Part shown: piece after piece, positions 26,646 through 34,804 of the stretch
Position numbering within the stretch: the stretch's first letter is position 1
Layout of the letters: each line of letters starts with the position of its first letter
NCBI RefSeq assembly: GCF_934660935.1
Contig: NZ_CAKUIH010000001.1
Coordinates: 62,001-126,000, forward strand
Length of the DNA: 64,000 nucleotides
Direction: 5' to 3'
Origin: an uncultured Parolsenella sp.
GTDB lineage: Bacteria; Actinomycetota; Coriobacteriia; Coriobacteriales; Atopobiaceae
Notes under the pieces: model-generated
The model's input: the letters and a program-made list of their open reading frames with translations, nothing else
Told to the model about the DNA's origin: nothing
The model's database searches: none
Program-made: the position numbers and the translations under genes

Positions 26646-27739
26646 TGGCACGTTCTTCAGTTCGCACGGACGAGCAGCGCGCGCTCGCGATGAGCGATGC
26701 CGCTGCTCGCGTCATGGAGGAGGGTGCCGCTTCCGCAGGCCTGTCCTGGCCGCCCGCTCCTTTTGCCAGCAGCGAGGCCGGTTCCTTGGCGGACCGGCTT
26801 TCCGCCAACCCGTTTCTCATGGCTCCCATGGCGAGCGTCACGGATTCCGCCTATAGGATCATGGCGCGTGCGGGTGGCGCCGCCATCGCGTACACCGAGA
26901 TGGTCTCCGTGACGGGTATCCACTATAAGAGTGAGAAGACCTGGCAGCTGGTCGAGCCCAACCAGGCGGAGCCGGATCTTGCCGTGCAGCTCTTCGGCGC
27001 TGACCCGGAGCACTTCCGCGAGGCGGCGCCTCTGGTGGCCGAGCGCGTCGGCGATCGTCTTACGCTCGTCGACGTCAACATGGCCTGCCCCGTCCCTAAG
27101 GTTACCAAGGGGGGAGCTGGCTCTGCGCTTCTTGATGAGCCTGAGCTCGCCGCAAAGATCGTTCGCGCGCTCGTCGACTCTCTAGACGTTCCGGTTACCG
27201 TCAAGATTCGCGTTGGCCGCACGCCCGGTAAGATCGTGGGTCCGGACTTCGCCCGTGCCATGGAGGCGGCTGGCGCGTCCGCCATTGCCGTCCACGGGCG
27301 CTTGGCGTCCCAGATGTATCGCGGCGAGTCAGATCCCGCCGCGATAGCGGAGGTCGTCGAGGCGGTGAGTGTGCCCGTCATCGCTTCTGGCGACGCGTTA
27401 GACGCTGCTCGCGCCACTCGCCTGCTATCTGATACGGGCGCTGCCGCCTGCTTCGTGGCGCGCGGAAGCTATGGCGACCCTTGGATCTTTGATAACGCTC
27501 GCCGCGTGCTTGCGGGGGAAGGGGAGATCGAGGTCACGCCCAGGATGCGGCTCGCTGCCTTCAGGCTTCATGTCCGGCTGCTCGTCGCGACGGGCGCGCA
27601 TATGGCCCGCGCTCGCAGCCTGGCCGGATGGTATCTCCGTGGCGTTCCTGAGGCCGCGGCGTGGCGCGAGAGGGCTATGCACTGCCGTGACGTCGCTGAC
27701 TACCTTGCCCTCGCCGACGAGCTCGAGGCAACGCTGTGA
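26645..27739 (+). CDS. dus: tRNA-dihydrouridine synthase (DusB-like)
   Basis: 364 residues from GTG 26645. The TIM barrel starts at NPFLMAPMASVTDSAYR, about 56 residues in; the N-terminal tail is unusually long and Ala-rich, so the ATG at 26690 (MSDAAARVM) is an alternative start. The catalytic Cys is in VNMACPVPKVTKGGAGSALL; FMN-binding residues sit in VKIRVG and the late SGDA. Reduces uridine to dihydrouridine in tRNA D-loops. Overlaps hemW by four bases (GTGA). Confidence 0.93.
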   Translation: MARSSVRTDEQRALAMSDAAARVMEEGAASAGLSWPPAPFASSEAGSLADRLSANPFLMAPMASVTDSAYRIMARAGGAAIAYTEMVSVTGIHYKSEKTWQLVEPNQAEPDLAVQLFGADPEHFREAAPLVAERVGDRLTLVDVNMACPVPKVTKGGAGSALLDEPELAAKIVRALVDSLDVPVTVKIRVGRTPGKIVGPDFARAMEAAGASAIAVHGRLASQMYRGESDPAAIAEVVEAVSVPVIASGDALDAARATRLLSDTGAAACFVARGSYGDPWIFDNARRVLAGEGEIEVTPRMRLAAFRLHVRLLVATGAHMARARSLAGWYLRGVPEAAAWRERAMHCRDVADYLALADELEATL

Positions 27740-28965
27740 CGCCACGTCCCTCTGCCGGCGTCGGCGCGTTCTATCTCCATGTCCCCTTCTGCGTGAGGCG
27801 CTGTCGCTATTGTGACTTCTCGACGGCGGCGACCCGTCATGATGACCCGCTTATGGCGGCCTATGCGTCCTCGCTTGAGAACCTGGTCGAAGAGGCTCGC
27901 GAGCTCGGATTCCTTGCGGAGTGCCAGACCGCCTACCTAGGCGGTGGCACGCCGACGATGCTTGGTGCCAAGAGCCTCTCTTCGCTCGTCTCGGCCGTTC
28001 GCTCGGTGCCGTCCGTCCGCGAGCTTAGCTTTGAGGCGAATCCCGAGTCTTTAACCGACGAGGTCCTCGGTGCCACTGTCGTCTCCGGGGCGACGCGCGT
28101 CTCTATTGGCGTCCAGAGCTTTGATGACCGTGAGCTCCGGGGCCTTGGTCGCGTGCATACGGCCGGGCTTGCCTCTGATCGCGTAGCCGCCGCCGTGGCT
28201 TCGGGTCTCGACGTGTCCCTTGACCTTATGTGCGGAATTCCCTTCCAGACTCCGGAGTCTTGGCACAAGTCCCTCGCGCGGGCAGTCGAGCTTGGCGTTG
28301 GGCATGTGAGCTGCTACCCGCTCATGATCGAACCCGGCACCCCACTCGAGCGCATGTGCGAGTCCGGCGAGGTCCCCTGGCCCTCGGACGATACCGAGGC
28401 GGATGACATGGAGACGGCGTTCGACGTCTTCGAGTCCGCTGGATATTCGCGATATGAAGTTGCGAGTTACGCCCAGCCTGGAAAACGCTGCCAACACAAC
28501 ATTGCCTATTGGACGGGCATCCCGTATCTTGGCCTCGGAGTCTCCGCGGCTAGCATGCTGAGCCTGCCCGAATACGAAGCCCTTCAAACTGTGGTGTCCT
28601 CCCTTCCGGCTCCTTCGGATGGCGCCTGGCGCTTCAGGCTCACGTCGTCGGATGACGTTCGCGCATACGCGCGGGTGCGTTCCCTTGCCGAGCTTAGCTT
28701 TGAAGTCGAGCAGATGACCGAGACCGAGGCCGTGGCCGAGGACCTCATGCTGGCCGCGAGGATGACTGACGGAATCCCCGCCGCACTTCAGGCACGCGCC
28801 CGTCATGTTCTTGGAGAAAACCGTGTGGGGGAGTGCTTCTCCGCCCTTATCGGCAACGGCTATCTCGTGGCGGCCGACTGCGGCTCGCTCGTTCCGACCA
28901 AAAAGGGGTGGTTGCTCGGCAACGAGCTATATGGTCCCCTTTGGAACCTTGCGAGCGAAGGATAG
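27736..28965 (+). CDS. hemW: HemW-like radical SAM protein (coproporphyrinogen dehydrogenase family)
   Basis: 409 residues, GTG start inside the dus stop. FYLHVPFCVRRCRYCDFST holds the 4Fe-4S cluster Cys motif, GGGTPTML the SAM site, and a HemN C-terminal domain follows. HemW proteins lack the extra Cys of true HemN (the motif is CxxxCxxC with F next, as here) and act as haem chaperones. The lepA-hemW association is common in Firmicutes and Actinobacteria. I see no haem-synthesis genes in the window. Confidence 0.9.
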   Translation: MTPRPSAGVGAFYLHVPFCVRRCRYCDFSTAATRHDDPLMAAYASSLENLVEEARELGFLAECQTAYLGGGTPTMLGAKSLSSLVSAVRSVPSVRELSFEANPESLTDEVLGATVVSGATRVSIGVQSFDDRELRGLGRVHTAGLASDRVAAAVASGLDVSLDLMCGIPFQTPESWHKSLARAVELGVGHVSCYPLMIEPGTPLERMCESGEVPWPSDDTEADDMETAFDVFESAGYSRYEVASYAQPGKRCQHNIAYWTGIPYLGLGVSAASMLSLPEYEALQTVVSSLPAPSDGAWRFRLTSSDDVRAYARVRSLAELSFEVEQMTETEAVAEDLMLAARMTDGIPAALQARARHVLGENRVGECFSALIGNGYLVAADCGSLVPTKKGWLLGNELYGPLWNLASEG

Positions 28966-29007
28966 AGTTCGTCCTCTGCGCTCCTAATGTTGAGGACTAC
29001 TGCTGCG

Positions 29008-29041
29008 GTTCACGCTATCCGATATGAGTAAACACGTGAAC
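29008..29041. repeat. inverted repeat GTTCACG-N20-CGTGAAC
   Basis: Perfect seven-base arms 20 bases apart, about 80 bases before the YidC-fusion gene, in a 157-base gap. Could be an operator; no regulator can be named. Confidence 0.35.
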
Positions 29042-29122
29042 AACCTGGGACAATATAAACGGTTATTCTGATGGGGCTGCAAAAATACTGCCGGTATTCC
29101 GGCGCCGAATTGGGAGATAGCC

Positions 29123-31084
29123 TTGCTTTCCTGGATCACAGACATCTTCATGGCCGTCATGCGTCCGTGTTATGACCTCACGCAGAACTGGTGGCTCACC
29201 ATCCTCCTCTTCACGCTCATCGTGAAGGTGGTTCTCATGCCGCTGTCGCTGTGGTGCCAGTGGAACTCCATCATCATGGTGCGCATGATGCCTGCCCTCA
29301 ACCGCGTGAAGGTGAAGTACTTCGGCGATCAGGAGCAGATTGGCGAACGCCAGAGCGAGCTCAACCGCGAGTACCACTACCACCCGCTGCTCTCGCTCAT
29401 TCCCCTTGCCGTGCAGATCATCATCCTGTTCGGCCTCGTCGACGTCATCCACGCCATCACGGATTCGGGTGCCGCCGGTACCGAATTCCTCGGCCTTGTG
29501 CCCATGGAGGATGGTGGGACTTCCTGGATCATGCCCATCCTCGCGACGCTTTCCGCCGTCGTCATGGGCGTGGCCTCCAACCACATCAACCCGCTCCAGC
29601 GCGAGCAGTCCACCGCCGAGAAGAACTCGACCAATGGCCTGTCCATCGCGCTCTCGTTCTTCTTGGGCATTTACGTCGCTGCGGGCATGGCCTTCTACTG
29701 GGTGTGCTCCAACCTACTGTCCGTCGTGGTCCAGGCCGCGTGCAACCTCATCATTCGCCCGGCGAAGTACGTCGACTACGATGACCTCTCCGCCTCCAAG
29801 GTCGAGCTTGCGGAGCTTAACAACCTCTCCAAGAAGAAGGGTCCCTGGTGGAAGCCCGACCCGCTCGCCAAGCGCGAGAAGGCGGATTACAAGCGATTCT
29901 TCTCTATCGTTGGCAAGCACGTCGTCTTTTATTCCGAGCGCAGCGGCTTCTGGCGCTACTTCCAAGGTGCCATCGAGTGGCTTCTCGCTAACTCTGATGT
30001 CTGCATCCACTACGTCACTGGAGACCCGAACGACCAGGTCTTCGAGTACGCGAAGAGCCATCCGCGCGTTCTCCCGTACTACATCGGCGAGAAGCGCCTC
30101 ATCACCCTCATGATGAAGATGGACGCAGACGTCGTGGTCATGACGCTTGAGGACCTCGATAACTTCTACATCAAGCGCTCCTACGTGAAGAAGGATGCCT
30201 TCTACGCGTTTATGTTCCACCACATGACCTCGACGATCCTCACTGCCCGCCGCGAGGCCTATGACAACTACGACGCTCTCCTTTGCGTGGGCCCGCATCA
30301 GCGTGACGAGGTCCGCGCCGCGGAGAAGCTCCGCAACCTGCCCGCCAAGGAGCTTCCCGAGATTGGCTATGACCTTCTCGATCGTGAGATTGCCGCCTAC
30401 CAGGCACGCGATCACGAGGCGAAGTCTCGTCCGAGCATCCTCATCGCCCCGTCCTGGCAGGAGGATAACATCCTCGATCTCTGTGCTGATGACGTCATTC
30501 GTCCGCTGCTTGGTCGCGGCTGGCGCGTCATGGTCCGTCCTCACCCCGAGTACACGAAGCGATTCCGCGCTCGCTGGGAGGCCCTCCAGGCTCGTTATGC
30601 GGATGTCCCCGCGGAAGACCTCTACTTCGAGCAGGACTTCTCTTCCAGCGAGTCGATTCTCGAGGCTGACGTCCTCATGACTGACTGGTCGAGCGTCTTC
30701 TGCGAATTCTCGCTCGTGACGCTCAAGCCCAGCGTGTTTATTGACACCCCCATGAAGGTGAGCAACCCGGATTGGCAGGAGCTCGGCATCGAGCCGACAG
30801 ACGTCTCGCTGCGCAACGAGGTTGGTCGCTCCGTCTCCCCGGACGACCTCTCGAAGCTACCCGACATTATCGCGGAGATGATCTCCAATCCTGATGCCTG
30901 GCATGACCGCATCGAGGAGGTTCGCTCCCACATGATCTTCAACCTCGGGCACGGCGGCGAGGCAGCTGGCCGTTACCTGCTCGGGAAGATTCTCGAGAAG
31001 CAGAATGCTCGAGCCTGCGAGGACGTTGAGGCTAAGGACGAGGACATCCACGATGCCCAGGAGGAGCGAGATGAGGACCTCTAA
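29123..31084 (+). CDS. fusion: YidC/Oxa1-like membrane domain + CDP-glycerol glycerophosphotransferase-like domain
   Basis: 653 residues, TTG start with GGGAG six bases upstream. Residues ~1-215 are YidC-like: an entry helix (WWLTILLFTLIVKVVLMPLSL), the cytoplasmic hairpin ALNRVKVKYFGDQEQIGERQSEL, then HPLLSLIPLAVQIIILFGL and the final FYWVCSNLLSVVVQ, in YidC order. Residues ~255-630 are TagB/TagF-like: MFHHMTST, IAPSWQED, VRPHPEYTKRF and LMTDWSSVFCEF, the His and Asp motifs of CDP-glycerol transferases. This suggests a wall- or lipoteichoic-acid-like polymerase on a YidC-type scaffold. It overlaps the next gene by 14 bases. The substrate (CDP-glycerol or another CDP-polyol) is inferred, and insertase activity is untested. 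Confidence 0.88.
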   Translation: MLSWITDIFMAVMRPCYDLTQNWWLTILLFTLIVKVVLMPLSLWCQWNSIIMVRMMPALNRVKVKYFGDQEQIGERQSELNREYHYHPLLSLIPLAVQIIILFGLVDVIHAITDSGAAGTEFLGLVPMEDGGTSWIMPILATLSAVVMGVASNHINPLQREQSTAEKNSTNGLSIALSFFLGIYVAAGMAFYWVCSNLLSVVVQAACNLIIRPAKYVDYDDLSASKVELAELNNLSKKKGPWWKPDPLAKREKADYKRFFSIVGKHVVFYSERSGFWRYFQGAIEWLLANSDVCIHYVTGDPNDQVFEYAKSHPRVLPYYIGEKRLITLMMKMDADVVVMTLEDLDNFYIKRSYVKKDAFYAFMFHHMTSTILTARREAYDNYDALLCVGPHQRDEVRAAEKLRNLPAKELPEIGYDLLDREIAAYQARDHEAKSRPSILIAPSWQEDNILDLCADDVIRPLLGRGWRVMVRPHPEYTKRFRARWEALQARYADVPAEDLYFEQDFSSSESILEADVLMTDWSSVFCEFSLVTLKPSVFIDTPMKVSNPDWQELGIEPTDVSLRNEVGRSVSPDDLSKLPDIIAEMISNPDAWHDRIEEVRSHMIFNLGHGGEAAGRYLLGKILEKQNARACEDVEAKDEDIHDAQEERDEDL

Positions 31085-33146
31085 GAGTCTTGCCGTCTTT
31101 TGCTTTGACCTTCTCTTCTTCGCCTTTGGGGCGGGATTGCTGTTTGCGTCGCTTGCGACCCCCGCGTTTGCCTATGTAGACCCGAGTGTCATGACCTATA
31201 CGATCCAGGCGCTTGCTGGTGTCGCCGTCGCGCTATCTGCTGTGATTGGCGTTGCCTGGAGGCGTCTGCGTCGTGTCGTCCTGAAGTTTCTCAAGGTTGA
31301 CGAGAACGCTGGAAAGACCGTCGAGACACGCGTGAGCAAGGTAAACGCTATCTCTCACCCGGACTATGCGATGTCTGCCCCCACGACGCTCAGGGAGCCG
31401 ACTGGCGGGGCCTTTGACGGCGCCCCGCTCACCTGGTCGAAGCGCTTCGGCATCGCGCTGCTCGCTATGGCGTTCTTCATGTTCACGCTCTTCGTCGCCC
31501 CCTCCTTCGAGCTTGTCGACGGCAACACGGACAGCCTCTTCTTCACGATCCGCGACGTGTGGGCCCTGCTCGTGGGGTCGGCCTTTGTCATCGGGAGCGT
31601 CATCGCCCTCGCGATCTCTTGCGCGCGTGGTAAGGCCTATGACGTGCTCGTCGCCATCGTGTTCGCGCTTGGTGTCGCGGGTTTCGTACAGGCGCTCCTC
31701 CTGAACGGCGGCCTGCCGGTGGCGGACGGCCGCGAGGTCGCCTGGGCGAGCTTCTCGTCGAAGATGATTATCGGCGTCATCGTCTGGACCACCCTCGTCG
31801 CCGTAGCCGTTGCGGTCGTCGTGAGGGCCCCGGCGCTCGGCCGCCTCTCGCTCGCCACCGTCGCAGTCGTCCTCATCCTGGTCCAGGGCATCTCCATCGC
31901 CCGCCCCATCAAGCACGCGGTCTTCGGCACGCCCTCGGACTACATGGTCACGAAGGCTGGCCTGTTCGAGGTCTCCGACAAGAGCAACGTCGTGGTCTTT
32001 TGCATCGACACTGTCGACACACAGGAGTTCGACTGCGTTCTCGAGCAGTATCCCGACACCCTCGAGGGTTATGAGGGCTTCATCTACTTCAGGAACTCCG
32101 TCGGTTCCATGATCCCCACGGCCTATGGCGTCCCCTTCCTCGTCTCCGGCCAGATGCTCCAGGGCGGCGAGGACTTCCAGCACTACATCGACACGCGCTT
32201 CACGCGCAGCAGTTTCGTTTCGGACATGCGTGCGCAGAATTACTCGGTGTCGCTCTACGCCGATTGCCTCTACAGCTACAAGCAGATCGTCGGCGATCAA
32301 ACGGTCAACATCAAGTCTTCGAGCGACAGAAGGGTTGACGCTTTCGGCACGGTCTCAATTCTTTACAAGGTCGCCCTCTATCGCAACGCCCCCTGGGTCG
32401 CGAAGCCAATGTTCTGGTACTACACGGACGATATGAACCAGGCGGTTCTTGGTGGCTCCGCCTCCGGGACGGGTCCCGAGAGCGATGCGTCTTCCCCGTA
32501 CGTTCTCGACGACGGCGCCTACTACCGCGAGCTTTGCGAGCGCGGCCTTACCGTCTCCGAGGACACGGAGTCCGACGGTGCTTTCAAGTTCATCCACCTC
32601 AACGGCGCCCACGTACCCTTCACGTATGACGAGGAGATGAACCAACCCGAGGGCGGCACGGACATGGTCCGTCAGACCCGCGGCACCTTCACGATCCTCC
32701 AGCGGTATTTCGACGAGCTCAAGAGGCTCGGCGCCTATGACGACACCACCATCATCGTCACCGCAGACCACGGATATTGGAACTCGGGCATCCACGGCTC
32801 TCCCGTCAACAAGCGGGCTGACGGCCTGACCAACCCCGTCTCGCCCATCTGCCTGGTGAAGCCCGCCGGAGCCACCGGCTCCCTCAAGGTGTCCGAGGCC
32901 CCCGTGAGCCACATCGACTTCCAGCCGACCGTTCTTCAGGCGATGGGTGGCGATGGTACTGCCTACGGTGAGGGGACAACGTATTTCGATATCCCCGAAA
33001 ACGCCGACCGTCCGCGCTATTTCGTTGATGAGATCTACGATGGCGTGCAAGAGACCCAGATGAACGAGTGGGTCATCAACGGCGATGCCCTCGACTTCTC
33101 CAACTGGTCCCTTACGGGCAAGGTGTGGATGCAGGGCGACCTGTAG
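31071..33146 (+). CDS. membrane sulfatase-fold protein (LtaS/alkaline phosphatase superfamily-like)
   Basis: 691 residues; ATG 31071 follows GGAGGAG inside the fusion gene. A signal-anchor ending ATPAFAYVD, an exposed stretch, and five or six further helices (~120-300) precede an extracytoplasmic sulfatase-type domain. That domain has VVVFCIDTVDTQEFD, then SMIPTAYGVPFLVSG with the probable Thr/Ser nucleophile, and VTADHGYW as late metal ligands. Family members transfer or cleave phospho-polyols or sulfate esters on surface glycans. Translational coupling to the glycerophosphotransferase fusion suggests that both build or decorate one polymer. Ends inside a convergent gene. Confidence 0.85.
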   Translation: MRTSKSLAVFCFDLLFFAFGAGLLFASLATPAFAYVDPSVMTYTIQALAGVAVALSAVIGVAWRRLRRVVLKFLKVDENAGKTVETRVSKVNAISHPDYAMSAPTTLREPTGGAFDGAPLTWSKRFGIALLAMAFFMFTLFVAPSFELVDGNTDSLFFTIRDVWALLVGSAFVIGSVIALAISCARGKAYDVLVAIVFALGVAGFVQALLLNGGLPVADGREVAWASFSSKMIIGVIVWTTLVAVAVAVVVRAPALGRLSLATVAVVLILVQGISIARPIKHAVFGTPSDYMVTKAGLFEVSDKSNVVVFCIDTVDTQEFDCVLEQYPDTLEGYEGFIYFRNSVGSMIPTAYGVPFLVSGQMLQGGEDFQHYIDTRFTRSSFVSDMRAQNYSVSLYADCLYSYKQIVGDQTVNIKSSSDRRVDAFGTVSILYKVALYRNAPWVAKPMFWYYTDDMNQAVLGGSASGTGPESDASSPYVLDDGAYYRELCERGLTVSEDTESDGAFKFIHLNGAHVPFTYDEEMNQPEGGTDMVRQTRGTFTILQRYFDELKRLGAYDDTTIIVTADHGYWNSGIHGSPVNKRADGLTNPVSPICLVKPAGATGSLKVSEAPVSHIDFQPTVLQAMGGDGTAYGEGTTYFDIPENADRPRYFVDEIYDGVQETQMNEWVINGDALDFSNWSLTGKVWMQGDL

Positions 33147-34794
33147 AGGCCTCTCCGAGGAAGACGATTCCCCGCGCTGCCAGCGGGATCAGACAGAGGA
33201 AGAAGGGCATGGCATACATGCCCTTTGCCTCCCAGAGCAGGTAGACCACGAAGCCAATGAAGAAGGCACAGGGCAGAGCGTATTCTAGGGCGCTCTGCCC
33301 TTCTTCTCTAGATTTCTTTGCGAGCCTGAACGCTCCGAATGCCGCGCCAGCGTAAACAAGCGTCTGGAAGCCATCCATGACGACGAGAAGGGTTCTGCAT
33401 ACCCAACCATGGGCGAAGCTGACGTCCCATGCGTCGTAGCGACCGTCCGGCGCATTGGTGCCTTGCGGCGCGGCTTCCGGCCTCATTGTTCCGATCGAGG
33501 CGATGTAGAGCGATTGGAATGTTGGGTCGAGCCACTCGGAGGCAACCTTTTTCGAGAAGAACCAGGCAGCGTAGGTGGGGTTTTCCGCAAAGTGTCCAAG
33601 AGAATCTCGAATCGAGTCCTCCGCCTCGTGCTCTTGGGCCGTGACATCGCCCTCGTTTCTGATCTGGCTGTCGAGCGCGAATGTGCTCCACCATCCGGGC
33701 ATGCCCTCCCCGAGGACTCCGTCAGGGCGAAGACCCATCGCAATCCACATCGTCTTCGGTTGGTTGTCTGGGAACGTGACCCCCAGCCTCGATTCCATAA
33801 TCGATACGGGAATCGAGCCGGCGAGGTTCGACGCCAGTAGGAGCAGGGCGATGGTCGCGGGAATGCGCCACCATTGGGATTTCCTTGCCGAGTCGATGGC
33901 GAAGACGATGACAAAGCCGATCGCCACCAGGATATAGGTCGACTTTGCGATGAGCCCAACAAGGAGGAGCAATCCACCTGACACGAGTTGGGCGAATGCC
34001 CTTCCTCCGCTCGAGCGCTGCGACTTCATCCATAGGAGCATCGCGAGCATGCAGAGGCACAGGCCCAAAGCGTTGCCGTAGGGAAACACGCAGAAGAGGA
34101 GGGGCGCCGCGAACGTGAGCGTCAAGAGCTCGACGACGAGTCGCGTGGGCTTATCCATGCCTGAGGTCCTCGCCATTTCGATTACTACGAGCGAGGTCGC
34201 GACGGTTGAGGCCGCGTTGGCGAACTGGAAAGCCATGATGGCGCGTGTGCCAAACAGCCTGAAGAACCCCTCCAATATGAGCAGGATGCCAGACTGGAAA
34301 GGATAGTTGGACAGGTACATGTCTCCCGGAAGCCTATTTGCATAGGCGTCTGCCCGGGGCAAGAACGAAGAATACTGGCCTCTTGCGAGCTCCTCGGCAT
34401 ATTGGGTGAGCTGCCTTGAGTCTGAGAATCCGTTGTAGGCGGTCGCGTTGTCCAAGATCCACCAGGTGCAAAAGGCCAGTGCTATGAGGGACAATGCACA
34501 GATGAGTCCTCGTTCGCTCACTTTGTCTGCGTGCCTGGCAAGGGCTAGGCACGCAGACGCATAAGCGATGGTGACGAGGGCGCTCCCCGTGATCTCAATC
34601 GCCCATTTTGGCTGCAGGGGCGTGTTGAAGGCAACGCGCTCGCCGACGATGGCTCCAAGTGGTCCCATGACGGTCAAGATGAGAGAGCCCGCCGCAAGTA
34701 GCAGGCTGATCGCACCAACAAGCACGCAACCCAGCGAGAGGAACCAAGCAAAACGGCCTCTCTTTATGTTTCTCTGGTCCCTCTCGCCTTCCAT
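33112..34794 (-). CDS. polytopic membrane protein, GT-C-like glycosyltransferase
   Basis: 560 residues from ATG 34794 (MEGERDQRN), 10 bases after ettA on the minus strand; a longer frame to 34860 lies within ettA. About eleven membrane helices. Between helices, an outer loop with DSRQLTQYAEELARGQYSSF and YLSNYPFQSG resembles the first loop of lipid-linked-sugar GT-C enzymes (acidic residue plus a substrate loop). It has no clear named family. Its last 35 bases overlap the convergent sulfatase gene. It probably transfers a sugar from a polyprenyl phosphate on the outer face; low certainty on substrate. Confidence 0.7.
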   Translation of the reverse strand: MEGERDQRNIKRGRFAWFLSLGCVLVGAISLLLAAGSLILTVMGPLGAIVGERVAFNTPLQPKWAIEITGSALVTIAYASACLALARHADKVSERGLICALSLIALAFCTWWILDNATAYNGFSDSRQLTQYAEELARGQYSSFLPRADAYANRLPGDMYLSNYPFQSGILLILEGFFRLFGTRAIMAFQFANAASTVATSLVVIEMARTSGMDKPTRLVVELLTLTFAAPLLFCVFPYGNALGLCLCMLAMLLWMKSQRSSGGRAFAQLVSGGLLLLVGLIAKSTYILVAIGFVIVFAIDSARKSQWWRIPATIALLLLASNLAGSIPVSIMESRLGVTFPDNQPKTMWIAMGLRPDGVLGEGMPGWWSTFALDSQIRNEGDVTAQEHEAEDSIRDSLGHFAENPTYAAWFFSKKVASEWLDPTFQSLYIASIGTMRPEAAPQGTNAPDGRYDAWDVSFAHGWVCRTLLVVMDGFQTLVYAGAAFGAFRLAKKSREEGQSALEYALPCAFFIGFVVYLLWEAKGMYAMPFFLCLIPLAARGIVFLGEASTGRPASTPCP

Positions 34795-34804
34795 GCTGAT
34801 CTGC

